From: Macrostomum hystrix
Taxonomy: Eukaryota > Platyhelminthes > Macrostomidae
NCBI GenBank assembly: GCA_950097015.1
Contig: CATNEN010000039.1
Location: 14,292,501 to 14,356,500, forward strand
Length of the DNA: 64,000 nt
Direction: 5' to 3'
Both the position numbers and the translations under genes were made by a program. The notes beneath the pieces are model-generated. The model was not told the DNA's origin. It worked only from the letters and a program-made list of their open reading frames with translations, and did no database searches. Below, piece after piece: positions 23,988 to 34,629 of the stretch (position 1 is the first letter of the stretch; each line of letters opens with the position of its first letter).

Positions 23988-23998
23988 GTATATATATA
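23988..23998 (+). promoter_or_regulatory. TATA box of the phosphoethanolamine methyltransferase gene
   Basis: GTATATATATA lies about 130 bp before the start codon at 24127. With the usual 25-30 bp spacing, transcription would begin near 24020 and give a 5'UTR of about 105 nt. The TATA match is seen directly. The transcription start is inferred. Confidence 0.6.
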
Positions 23999-24126
23999 CG
24001 CACATTGAAGTAGCCTACAACAGCCAACACACCAGCTTGAGCTACAATACAGCGACTACTTGGAGACTAAGGACTTCCACAATTTGTATTCTAGAACCTC
24101 TACTTCCTAAGCTATTCAACTCCGAT

Positions 24127-27026
24127 ATGACGGCCTGCACTGGTAAGTTAGTGTCTAAGCTGTCATCGGAGATTGCTTTCAATTTCTATCGTATCCACTA
24201 ACAATGATAATCTGAATTCCTGCAAACTCAGAAACTCGCCAGCAAATGCTGACGTACTGGAAGGGCCACGGCAAGCCTTCCGTGGAGATGATGATGCTGG
24301 ACAATAATGCAGCTTCCATAGCCGATCGGGAGACTCGCGAGATACTCGACATGCTGCCACCAGTCGACGGTCTAGACGTTGTCGAGCTGGGCGCTGGTAT
24401 CGGACGCTTTACCAAGCACCTGGCGCCGCGGGTGGGAAGCCTGCACGCCTCCGACTTCATGGAAGCGTTCATCGAAAAGAATCGAGAGGAGAATGGTCAC
24501 CATGACAACCTGACGCTGGCCGTGGCCGATGCCACCCAGATGAAGCTGTCAGCCGGTTGTTGCGATCTGGTCTTCTCCAACTGGCTGTTTATGTACCTGG
24601 ACGACGAAGAGGTGCGCAGCGTCTTCGCGCGCATTCTCGACTGGCTTCGACCGGGCGGACACTTCTTCTTCCGCGAGTCCTGCTTCCACCGGTCCGGCTC
24701 CGTCGCCAGAACAGACAACCCGACCAAATACCGGTCACCGCAGCGCTACAATGAGCTGCTGCTGGAGGCCGCCCACGGGACGCATCGCTTCGGTCACGTG
24801 TTCGCCAGGCCAAGCCGCACCTACGTGTCCGCCAAGGGCAACCGCAACCAGATGTGCTGGCTGGTGCGCAAGACCCTGCTGACGACTCCCGATGAGCTGG
24901 CCAGACTGCGCGACGCGCATCGCAGGCTAATGGCCGAGCCGGGCACAGACAGGTGAGACTGGGCTGCCTAAACAGTAATTCCCGGGCTGAAGAGTTCCCA
25001 GCAATGCGTGGCTGAAATTATGCAATGCTGACTCAAATTATATAAAACTGCAGGCTAGAATCAGCCATTGCCGAGGGCAGCGAAGCTGAAGCTCTGTGTC
25101 AGCACCTGGGCGTTCAACCGGGCGAGACTGTCCTGGATGTCGGCTGCGGCCTGGGCGACACCTCCTGCCTGCTAGCTAAGGTGGGTCAAGGACGAGTTAG
25201 TACTTTAGCGATTCGCTAGATAAATAAAGTGACAGATTTCACAGATATTTTCTTCAAAATCAATACTGCGAAAACATTTTTAGAAATTCGGAGCTAACGT
25301 CATCGGCTTCGATATCTCCGGCCCGCTTATCAGCCTGGCCCTGCAGCGGGCCAATCAGCAGGCTGTGCAGAATGTGAGTCTGGCCTCTTAAAACAACGAG
25401 CCATCAAATCTGGAGCATCTCTTTAGATACTTTCCTAACCAGAAGGGGGTGAGTGGCGGAGCGGTTAGCGTTTATGCCTCTCGCACCTGAGCTCGATTCC
25501 GCGTCGAGGCCACATTTATTTGGGGCGCAGCCGCTGAGAGAAGGCTTGGGGTTTGTCGTGCAATTTACGCCCTTAAGGGCCACCTCAAAGGTGCAGTGAA
25601 AGTGTACACTGCCTGTCGGTGAGAAAGTCAGAGCAGATGTACACACCCGTGAGAGCGTATGCCTGCGTACAATATCTGTGTGCGTGTGTGCTGAGGAGTC
25701 AGCGAAATAGCCAGAAATAGACTCCTCGCTGGCTGTGGGTCTAGTGTCACCAGAATGATGTGCCCTTGCCCACAGCCCTACTGCAATTACTATTATTGTT
25801 ATTATTATTAACCCTATCGCTTTAAATATTTCCCCTTCAGGTGATCTTTGAAGTTGCTGACATCGAGACCTGCGAGCTGTACAATGAAGGCGCATTCGAT
25901 GTTATCTACAGCCGTGACGTGATGCACTATGTAACCAACAAGGAGAGCGTTCTGGCCAAGTTTTTCGTGAGTTTATTACTTTTATATAATCATTATACTC
26001 GTACCTTTTTGCGTAAGTGTTTATAGCAGGAGCAATGCATTCTGTCTTGAGGTTATTTTGTTAAAACAATTTATACTCAAATCACTCGCCTGTATTGATA
26101 CTTTTCCGAAAATTTGCAGTACATTTATGTCATATTTCTGGGGCCTAATTGACCTGTTTGTTTTCAAGGGGTAGCTTTTTCTCAGCTTCCACATTTGATA
26201 CACAGTCAAAACATTCGTTTCTTCGTTCCCTGGAGGGGGGAATTCGCTAGTCTAATATACAAACTTTTACGTTGCCGTTACGAATGTATCTTTGCAAATT
26301 ATTATAATTATGCTGTTTTTCCATCAAATTTTTTATTAAAGACAGTCTTTACTGTTGAAAAATTATTTTAAAGTTCACTGTATTTCTCAACTCCCGCTAA
26401 ACTCAAATCCGTAGAAGTGGCTCAAGCCTGGTGGCCGTCTCTTCCTCACCGACTATTGCGCGATCAGCAACGGCCGCCGACAAGTTGACGGCTGCGACCA
26501 AATGACAACGCCGAAGCAGTTATCGCCAGCCGGTGTCACTTACACTAGAGAGGCCTACATTGCTGTTTTGGGACGCGCCGGCTTCGCTAGCTCGGAGGTA
26601 TCCACTGACGACCTGACGCCGAGCTTCGAATTTGCCGCCCTGGCCAAGTGCCGCATTTTGGAGCAGGCCAGGCGAATGTTTGTGCAGGTAAGCGGCACGC
26701 ACACCTGCGACTTCGAAATTTAAATATCCGAGGCGTAGGTCTAAAATCTAAGTAGGTCTAACAAGTTTACTCCCTACTAACTCCCTACCAACACCTTCAC
26801 CCTGAGCATCTACCAAGAGCGTCTCTGATCATCTACAAAAAACTTCATTCTGAGAACCTTCACCTTGAGCATATACCAACTTCCACCGTCTCCCATATTG
26901 CAGCAATTCAACGAGACTCGATTTCAGCAGGCGCAGATTAATTGGCAGCGTCGATTAGCAATGTGCCAGAGCGGCGAGCTGGCCTGGATCCTGTATCACG
27001 TGACCAAGCCGGGTCAGCGCGAATAG
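24127..27026 (+). CDS. pmt: Two-domain phosphoethanolamine N-methyltransferase
   Basis: Seven exons: 24127-24142, 24232-24952, 25054-25180, 25284-25373, 25841-25966, 26415-26687 and 26904-27026. All junctions are GT-AG and in phase, giving 491 residues. The enzyme family transfers three methyl groups from S-adenosylmethionine to phosphoethanolamine to make phosphocholine. Two SAM-binding methyltransferase domains are present: motif I VELGAGIG (56-63) in the first, and TVLDVGCGLG (about 271-280) in the second. The second also shows FDVIYSRDVMHY, and WLKPGGRLFLTDYC follows. Both domains look intact, as in plant and several invertebrate and fish enzymes. Nematodes split the activities over two proteins, each with one working domain. 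Exon 1 is a 16-nt mini-exon. Its ATG follows the TATA box and is needed for the frame. A SINE sits in intron 4. Confidence 0.94.
25447..25811 (+). mobile_element. SINE family I, near full-length, in methyltransferase intron 4
   Basis: Head GTGGCGGAGCGGTTAGCG (box A) and GAGCTCGATTCCGCG (box B). The body is shared with the copies at 5805, 30489 and 42313, and the tail is (ATT)n. Length about 365 bp. It lies in the same direction as the host gene. Confidence 0.9.
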
Positions 27027-27704
27027 TTCGCATTGAACTGATTAACAAACTCAAACTGTGAGCTGGATGTAGCTTAACTTTCTGTAGTCTGTAAATTTCT
27101 ATTTATTATCTGTAAATACTCAATGCATTATTCAGTACAGTAGGTTGAATACTGGATCCTGACTGCTATGCTATTATTCTCTCTATTGCATTTATGAAAT
27201 CACATTTGGTCAATTTAAAGTTGTAGTTTTTTCTTGTAGTTTGCAAACTGAATGGCTCTACAAGTGCGTGGGTTATAGCATGGCGTCCAGAATCCGATAT
27301 TTCATATTTGCCTGTACCAAAAGCAAGTTATTAAAAAATTGCATTCCAATATTAAATTATTAATAAACTTAAAATAATTCTTTGATTTCACCTTCTTTCA
27401 ATATACGCATTCTTCTACTGACTAAAAGCCATGTTCGAGAGTAGTAAAGTGCGTATTTGGCCAGGATCTGTGAAAAAAGCTTTCACAGTTCTAAAAGCTG
27501 CAGTGAAGCACTACAAGTATTTGTTAAAATCGATAAAAAGTGTTGATCATTAAATCACAAATTAATATTGTATTTCAGAGTAATCAGCTAACAAATCCGT
27601 GATAAACTTGTACATCAGTGATATAATTGTGAATTAGTGATGAAATTGTGAATCAGTGATATAATTGTGAATCAGTTATGCTCGTATAATTGTGAATCAG
27701 TAAT
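27027..27704. other. 3'UTR and flank of the methyltransferase gene
   Basis: AATAAA at 27362-27367 is a candidate polyadenylation signal about 340 bp after the stop. From about 27595 diverged copies of a GTGAATCAGTGAT motif lead into the next array. Confidence 0.5.
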
Positions 27705-28323
27705 CACATTGTTAATCAGCTATCACATTGCTAATCAGCTATCACATTGTTAATCAGCTATCACATTGTTAATCAGCTATCACATTGCTAATAAGCTATC
27801 ACATTGTTAATCAGCTATCACATTGTTAATCAGCTATCACATTGTTAATCAGCTATCACATTGTTAACCTGCTATCACATTGTTAATCTGCTATCACATT
27901 ATTAATCAGCTATCACATTGTTAATCAGCTATCACATTGTTAATCAGCTATCACATTGTTAATCAGCTATCACATTGTTAATCTGCTATCACATTGTTAA
28001 TCAGCTATCACATTGTTAACCTGCTATCACATTGTTAATCAGCTATCACATTGTTAATCTGCTATCACATTGTTAATCAGCTATCACATTGTTAATCTGC
28101 TATCACATTGTTAATCTGCTATCACATTGTTAATCAGCTATCACATTGTTAATCTGCTATCACATTGTTAATCAGCTATCACATTGTTAATCAGCTATCA
28201 CATTGTTAATCAGCTATCACATTGTTAATCAGCTATCACATTGTTAATCTGCTATCACATTGTTAATCAGCTATCACATTGTTAATCTGCTATCACATTG
28301 TTAATCAGCTATCACATTGCTAA
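27705..28323. repeat. Minisatellite, 19-bp unit
   Basis: About 32 copies of TAATCAGCTATCACATTGT, with the main variant TAATCTGC. Low divergence indicates recent amplification. The older, more divergent AATTGTGAATCAGTGAT copies at its left edge may show the seed. Confidence 0.96.
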
Positions 28324-28595
28324 TCAAACATACGATATAAGTTATTAAACTAACTTGAAAACTTACTTAATTATTCGGTGAATTCGGTTCTCAAATTTTA
28401 ATTAACAGGTTTTAAAAAGGGAATAAAAAATGACCAATTTGTGAATCGCTGATGCTAAACGAATTCGGTCAAGTTGGAGCAAATTGATTTGTTTATTGCC
28501 TCGATTCCTCTATTATGGGCTATTATACTACTAGCAATCAGTTGGATAAAATTGAGTTTAAATTGCAATTTTCCAAGATTCGAATGACTGTTGCT

Positions 28596-28982
28596 CTAGA
28601 TCCCGTTAGCCTGAATTCTGGCCATAGAACTTTCCATCTTTGCGTCTAGTATGAGAATCCAGGCGGTTGTTAGGCAGACCAGCATGAACATGGCGCTAAT
28701 CACAATAGTCACAGTGAGCAAAATTGTTGAGTAGAATATCAGCTTCATCTTTGGCTTCTGAGTCTGGCTGCATCGGCTGGCATTGATGGTGCAGTTGAGT
28801 TCCCTGCTTGAGTCAGTCACCTGTTGTTGCATAATTTTAGGCCTTGTGCGATGAGAAAACTTTTTTCTATAAATGTGCTGGAGCCTTACCGGAGAATCCC
28901 TCGGTTTGGAAATATCTTTGAGCACTATTGCCGCGTCCAAGCGAACAATAACAAACAAAATTAGCAGAGCCTTGATTAGCAT
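28596..28982 (-). CDS. Small ORF with signal peptide and one membrane span, unknown
   Basis: 128 codons on the minus strand. The start MLIKALLILFVIVRLDA is a good signal peptide, and a second hydrophobic stretch (FYSTILLTVTIVISAMFMLV onward, about residues 82-110) would span the membrane. Between them lie a basic segment, two cysteines and N-glycosylation sequons (NCT, NAS). I do not recognise a family. A consensus donor (CG|GTAAGG at 28889) and acceptor (CAACAG at 28821) delimit 69 nt that are a multiple of three, so an intron could be removed without changing the frame. It may be a full small type I protein or one exon of a larger gene. Confidence 0.4.
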   Translation of the reverse strand: MLIKALLILFVIVRLDAAIVLKDISKPRDSPVRLQHIYRKKFSHRTRPKIMQQQVTDSSRELNCTINASRCSQTQKPKMKLIFYSTILLTVTIVISAMFMLVCLTTAWILILDAKMESSMARIQANGI

Positions 28983-29199
28983 TCCGAATTCACTTTACTG
29001 TTATATTTTTGAAAGCTTTGGTTTAAAAAAATGTTTTTTTCTTTCTCTTCTGGGTGGTCCTCAGTTTATGAAAACATATTCGGACTGCTAAGTCACATAG
29101 GCTGCGCGCTATGATCCAATCAGCATTCATAATTAACTTGCTTGCTATTCACAATAGAAGCACCAGACACAGGTCACACCTAGACTCAAACAGATCACA

Positions 29200-29690
29200 C
29201 AATAATCAAAAACATCACACCAGACTCTAGACTCAAACAAGTCATACAAGACTAAAACAAATCATACTAGATTCAAACAAATCATACTAGACTCAAACAA
29301 ATCACACTAGACTCAAACAAATCATACTAGACTCAAACAAATCATACTAGACTCAAACAAGTCATACTAGACTCAAACAAGTCATACTAGACTCAAACAA
29401 GTCGTACAATACTCAAACAAGTCACACTAGACTCAAACAGATCACACTAGACTCAAACAGATCACACTAGACTCAAACAGATCACACTAGACTCAAACAG
29501 ATCACACTAGACTCAAACAGATCACACTAGACTCAAACAGATCACACTAGACTCAAACAGATCACACTAGACTCAAACAGATCACACTAGACTCAAACAA
29601 GTTACATTAGACTCAAAACTACACAAGACTCAAAACTACACAAGACTCAAAACTACACTACTCAAAACTACACTAGACTCAATCATTTCT
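29200..29690. repeat. Minisatellite, 20-bp unit
   Basis: About 24 copies of ACTCAAACAGATCACACTAG. Variants (AAATCATACTAG, AAGTCATACTAG) cluster in the left half, and the right half is homogeneous. The last copies shorten to CTCAAAACTACACAAGA. Confidence 0.95.
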
Positions 29691-29976
29691 ATCGAGAACA
29701 TGTCTAGGGACCCGCATAGAAGACCCGCACATTTCAACCTTAAAGAAAACAGTTCTTGTCTCCCGAATGCTCTGCAAAAATGGCCACTTCTCATCTTTCC
29801 TTTGCCACCATCTCCTAGAAGAGACAGCAGTCAGTCCTGCAAGAAAATACCGGTACCTAATTAACGCCAGTTCCGCCAGCTCTTCAGCTGTCGAATCGAT
29901 GTTGGAGTGGACGGAGCCGAGATCAGAAAATTCGTGTTTTTCAAATAATTCTACTTAAGCATCATGCGTGAAGTTA

Positions 29977-30390
29977 TTATCGAAATCTAGCTACTTTAAG
30001 TAGTTCGTCAGCGAGTAGGATCGTCAGCACCAGTCCAGTAGTACCTGCCAGCCACATTCGACTTAGAGTTGTAGTAGAATCCACTAGGGTTGCAGTTTGA
30101 GCAGGATCTGAACCACTAGCCTCCGTTGCCACCTGTGCTCTGGGAGCAGAAACCGCTGTAGACATTGTTGTCCCTGTCCATTGTTGAGAACTGCATCCCC
30201 TTGTGGTAAACGAGCGAGTCGCTAGTCATGTTGGAGCTGTCAGTCAAATAGGTGTCAAAAGTCATTGTGTAGTTGGTGCCGGCAGTGCCAACGGAGAAGC
30301 CTGAGTACCCGCCGACGAACATGACTCCAGACTATGCAACAGCCTCCACTCTCAGCAGTCTTGTAGTCAGTTTTTGAATCGTCTGTAGAC
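29977..30390 (-). pseudogene. Fibrinogen-related domain, C-terminal part, broken
   Basis: Minus-strand reading gives VGGYSGFSVGTAG, then HKGMQFSTMDRDNNVYSGFC, then GGNGG. These are hallmarks of the C-terminal half of fibrinogen-related domains (calcium-binding DRDND-like loop, conserved Cys). Where the family has GGWW, the first Trp codon is TAG (30116-30118). Beyond it WFRSCSNCNPSGFYYNS continues in frame to a stop. The terminal motif ELLKVARFR then appears in another frame, so there is also a frameshift. An acceptor-like TTTTCAG precedes 30390, but the frame between it and VGGYSG is also broken. Read together this is a decayed lectin-type gene piece. Confidence 0.65.
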
Positions 30391-30488
30391 CTGAAAATAA
30401 TAACAAAGCTAGCTAGTAGTTTAATCCAAATTTTCTAGTAAATTCACGATCGACAGTAAAGCCAAATACAGTCGTCTTGATGACAGTC

Positions 30489-30858
30489 TGGATGGGTGGC
30501 AGAGCTGTTATCGCGCTTGCCTCTCGCACCAAGGTCCCTAGCTGTGCTCGATTCCGCGGCGAGGCCACATTTGTTTGAGGCGCAGCCGCAGAGAGAAGGC
30601 TTGGCCAAGGGGATTGTCGTGCAATATATCACCTTGAGGGCCAACCTTCAAAGCACAGTGAGAGTCTACACTGCCTGACGATGAGAAAGTCAGGGCAGAT
30701 GTACACACCTGTCTGAGTGTATGCCCGCGTACGGTATCTGTGTGTGTGTGCTCAGGAATCAGCGGAATGGGCAGAATTGCCTCGAAGATGGCTGCAGGTC
30801 TTCAGCCACCAAATGATGCGCCATTGCCCGCAGCCCTCATGCAATTATTTTTATTATG
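30489..30858 (+). mobile_element. SINE family I, near full-length
   Basis: Head GGTGGCAGAGCTGTTATCGC and GTGCTCGATTCCGCGG, the family body, and an (ATT)n-like tail near 30844-30856. It lies between the fibrinogen-like and PAN-like fragments, in the place where the N-terminal half of the fibrinogen domain would be expected. Confidence 0.9.
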
Positions 30859-30961
30859 GTAGTCAAGCAAACGACAGCTAACTCACGACTAGTCGTTATG
30901 AAACTGAGCGTCAGTCTGCTCAATACCAGTCTTCTCAAGGACAGTCAAACGATGCGCTCAC

Positions 30962-31195
30962 CACTCTGAACTCTAAAAGCTTCCCTTCCAGGAGCCACGG
31001 TGGAGAAGTCTGCGTATTTGTCAGCTGACATCAGGCAGAGCTTGGCGTCTGGTCGGATAGCGGTGGTAGCGCAGGCGGCGTTGCTGGAGTTGGTGGCTGA
31101 GGCGCACAGTAGTGCACAATGAGTCCCGGTATGACCTGGTGCCGATGCCATGACCGTAGCAACTCCGTTAGTAACCACTGGGCCGCTTGAGAAGA
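30962..31195 (-). pseudogene. PAN/apple-like cysteine-rich exon, probably of the same broken gene
   Basis: An open 234-nt minus-strand exon with acceptor TTTGCAG and donor GTG|GTGAGC. It contains HCALLCASATNSSNAACATT and later DAKLCLMSADKYADF. The Cys spacing resembles the PAN/apple fold that precedes fibrinogen-like domains in some invertebrate secreted proteins. The exon itself is intact. I call it pseudogene because the downstream domain at 29977-30390 is broken. It could instead belong to a still functional gene with exons I cannot see. Confidence 0.4.
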
Positions 31196-31319
31196 CTGCA
31201 AAGATACTATGCTCATAATAATAATACATGCAATAATTTGTAGTCACAGGGTGTCTGTGATCACGACGCAGCTGCTGGTCACGTACACGTACTGAAATAG
31301 TACACTGACTCTATGCCTT

Positions 31320-31400
31320 GGCTGATGCCTGCGCCTTAGTGTGGCCTTACCGCGGATTCGAGCTCATGGGCTTTGGTGCAAGAGTCAGACGTGTTTCCTG
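31320..31400 (-). mobile_element. SINE family I head fragment
   Basis: The reverse complement reads CTTGCACCAAAGCCCATGAG then CTCGAATCCGCGGTAAGGCC, a degraded version of the SINE I tRNA-like head. No body is attached. Confidence 0.5.
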
Positions 31401-31691
31401 CTACCCCCTTCTTTACCTGTTACCATAACCCCTAACAGTAGAGAGAGCACGTCACTTTACCCCTGGGGAAAGACCACGGGGGTAGTTCCCTGCCTACTTC
31501 ACGATATGCCAAACCGAATGACCGATTTTTGTGAAAGTCTGGATCAAAATTTTCCGCACTTAACGAAGAGGTACCTTTCAAAGTCGTCCGAGTCAGCGTC
31601 AAGATATTCAGCGATTCTTGTCGAAGACTGTATAAACTACAATTAATGGCGAATCTATATTGGTTAAAAACGTAATTGAAACAATAATAGC

Positions 31692-31716
31692 CACCATGGA
31701 TACAAGATCCATGGTG
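31692..31716. repeat. Perfect hairpin, 10-bp arms
   Basis: CACCATGGAT and ATCCATGGTG around the 5-base loop ACAAG. It lies in an otherwise unannotated stretch, and no function is evident. Confidence 0.7.
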
Positions 31717-31943
31717 TGGGCAGAAAAAGTATGCCTATATTGCTGGTATTTGCCACCAGACACTCCGACGAGAATCGTTGATTATCTCGACGATGCCGAT
31801 GTTTTGTGACTATGGAAGCAGCTTCATACGATAGAGTGGAAGATACAGAAAAATGTATAATGTGGGTACTTTGAAAAACCCTCCGTGGTATTCTACAGTT
31901 TAAAAGCATAAATTTGAGTGGTGCAAAAGCAAAAATATCTTAC

Positions 31944-32030
31944 GTAATTGCTCACTGGCAGACGAACTGAAGTTTCAGTCAAACTGAAACAAACAATGAC
32001 CAGAATCAGTTGTAGGCCGTAGATATACAT
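31944..32030 (-). CDS. Signal-peptide exon, probably start of the PAN/fibrinogen-like gene
   Basis: ATG at 32030 begins MYIYGLQLILVIVCFSLTET, a clear secretion signal. It runs into two possible donors (CCA|GTGAGC at 31955 or TAC|GTAAGA at 31943). Both leave phase 0, whereas the PAN-like exon at 31195 needs phase 1. An intermediate exon must exist, or the gene is broken or unrelated. I did not find such an exon between 31200 and 31940. Confidence 0.4.
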
Positions 32031-32383
32031 TTTTTGCAACTAAAATGTACTCAAACTATCATGGAGGCATATTATAGTCACTCCATTAGAGTTTTGAAAC
32101 GCAGAATATATGTATATATATTGTGTTCAACTTTGCAAGAGAAACCCACACTCCTATGTTTTACATCACCTGTTCAATCCGTCTCACTCAGCTGAGCAGA
32201 TGGCCGCAACCTGAACTCATTCGCCAGTTTTAACAAGCTTTTAATATGCATGAGTTCACGGACATAATGTAATCATCGCATTGCCTAGCTGCTGCCTAAT
32301 CAAACATGGAATTCAATAACGCAGTCAGAGGTGCTTCTTGACAGATGCAGAAACAATGGTGGCATTGTGGCACTTTCTGCAAG

Positions 32384-32979
32384 GGGGCGAGTGGGTCAGC
32401 GGCTAACGTCGCTGCCTCGCACTCCAAAGGACGCTAGTTCGATTCACCCTTCAAGTCACGATTAATTTCGGGACTTGTTGGGGGGTTTGGACAGTAGCGA
32501 CCGGCGGAGGTGCACCATATTTCGTGCAATCAAAGCTTGAAACAATAGCTTCGCTCCTACCTTCTGTGTGCCTGTTCTGCGTTGTGTGAGTTGTGTGCGT
32601 TGGCGCTGGGGCGTGAGACCTTGCGGGGGGTGCTGGAGGGCGGGTGTACACCGCCGCGCGCTTTCTGGACTTCCGTCAGCGCGATTGGATAAGTGTACAC
32701 TCATCACCCGCCCTCCCCTGAGGACTGATTTCTTATCAGCCTTCCGCCCCCGGCTTGGTCTGCTATGTGCGTGTGGGGCTGGGGTGGGGGGCACTGCTGC
32801 CTATTCTGGGTGCCTCCTGCCCTCCCCGGCTGGTCTGTGCTGCTGTGTGTGGTGCCTGCTCAGGGGAGGCGGCGCGATGGGCGCAAAAGCGCCTAGTTCG
32901 CCGGTCTGGGGGCGTGCCGCTCCGTCGCTTGTGTGACAAGTGCCCCGGGCCCCCCTGCAAATAGATAGATAGAGATAGA
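32384..32979 (+). mobile_element. SINE family II, full-length, with target-site duplication
   Basis: 596-bp element with a tRNA-like head (GTGGGTCAGCGGCTAACG box A, CTAGTTCGATTCACCC box B), a GC-rich body and an (ATAG)n tail. It is flanked by the 15-bp direct repeat GGCACTTTCTGCAAG at 32369-32383 and 32980-32994. A second copy lies at 53104-53492. Confidence 0.92.
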
Positions 32980-32999
32980 GGCACTTTCTGCAAGTCTTT

Positions 33000-34234
33000 T
33001 CAGGCATACTTGTAAGCATAGCAGCTAGCTGTAGTTGGCTTGCAAAATTGAATCGATTGCTGCTTTCGAAGTCAATTCTGTTGGCATGCACGATTAGTTG
33101 GAGAGTTAAGTGCCTTCAAGCAATGGCCAGCAAAGTATAATAATTGTCATATCCGTTACCACAAAGACATATGGCGAGAATTCGATTCTAATAGCACGAG
33201 AATATCGGATTCAAAAAATATCTACCAAAACACATTTGGTGTTGATTTTTTACAGGCAACTTTTTCAGTAAGTAACAGTGAAATTCTAGAAGATTGCCAA
33301 TACCTAGAACACTCCATGCTTTAACCCACATTATAATGGATCTTACTTGATTTAACTTTTTATTGATGATGATGGAGGTTGTGCTATTGAGGATAATGAT
33401 GATGAGAATAATGATGAGGATAATGGTGATGCCGGTCCGTCCTGCAGCGTTGTCCAGCGTAGGAAATGAAGTGGCTCGTCTTGTCGCCCAGAGGAACTGG
33501 ATGAGCCGTGGGATGATGAAGGGTTTTTGTTAAGAAGTATGTTCCTAAGCCTGCGAGATGGGCGCAGAACTGCGGCACGGGATTGCCGACAAGTCTGGGT
33601 GACCGCCCACCTGTCCCTGTGGAGAGAATCAGCCAAGTCAGATCAGACCTGTATCTAGTCTCTGATAGAGACAACATCGCACGACGATGGACGATAAACA
33701 GTTATAAGAAGAAAATGATGATGATAGTGATTATGATTTCAATAACTTAAAACCCCAGCTTCGATGCCGCTCCTGGCAATGCTAACTTTTCAAACTTCAA
33801 AATAGCTGTGGCTGTGCTGTTGGCCATACATCTAAAGTGTAATACGATCTGTCAAAGTGTAATACGTATTTTCTTCTGTTAGCACAACAACACAAATAGG
33901 AAGCCGTTCAAACGGAAAAGTTCTTAAACGTTTTTGCGGTAGTCTGCTGCATGCTAAGAAAGTAAAGAAAGTTGTAATTCTATAAATATTTGCTGAAAGT
34001 ACGAGTACCAGTAACGAGAACAAGAAATTAAATAATCGATTATTGTCTATTTTAAGTTGTTTATAAGTTGTCCGTCGATAATTAGCAAGAAATAAATATT
34101 GAATATCGCATCGTTAAATACAGAATTAGCTCAAGTATGTAAACAAAGTTTTGTTCATAATATTTTTTTACAAAAAGGTCTTCCAATGAAAGTCCAAAAC
34201 GATAACAATAAAATTGTAGCAAAAACTATAATGA
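33000..34234. other. No gene recognised
   Basis: Single-copy region containing a GATGAT/AATGATGAG-rich low-complexity stretch at 33365-33430. Two Ser-rich minus-strand ORFs at 33352-33677 come from that repeat. Nothing else is supported. Confidence 0.45.
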
Positions 34235-34440
34235 AGCATGTAGCAGAGTGGTTAGAGCTGCGAGCATCTGATCGAGGGAATCAAGTTTCTTCCTCAGCAA
34301 GACAACACGAAATGGAATTCCCTAGCTCTTCAGTTCCCACAGCTGTAAAACGGGTGCCAGCATCAGCGGCGGTAGAAAGTGGCGGCCTCCAAAGTCCACG
34401 GACTCAACAGTAACTTTTGTACGCGGTCTTACGAAACACT
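34235..34440 (+). mobile_element. Possible tRNA-derived SINE, third family
   Basis: GTAGCAGAGTGGTTAGAGC resembles a box A and AGGGAATCAAGTTTC a decayed box B about 40 bp further. I see no second copy and no duplication, so this is tentative. Confidence 0.35.
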
Positions 34441-34629
34441 GCGCAGGAACTGAGGCTGTCACTCTGCCACGCAGCTTTAGTCACTAAAGTACTTGCAAAT
34501 GAAATGTTAGTCACTAAATAATCTGCGTTAAGTTGCAAATTTTTGTGCGATCGAGTTGCACAGAACAGCAGAAAGCTAATTCAAAGAAATGTTAATAATT
34601 AACAATTAATCACATCTACGCTCGTACAA

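Noticed and set aside
23629-24030. 133-codon minus-strand ORF overlapping the methyltransferase promoter
   Set aside because: No family resemblance. It overlaps the TATA box region of a well-supported gene on the other strand.
25447-25520. Possible tRNA genes at the SINE heads (also at 30489, 32384, 42313)
   Set aside because: Box A and B motifs are present, but the sequences do not complete a cloverleaf acceptor stem and are attached to conserved SINE bodies.
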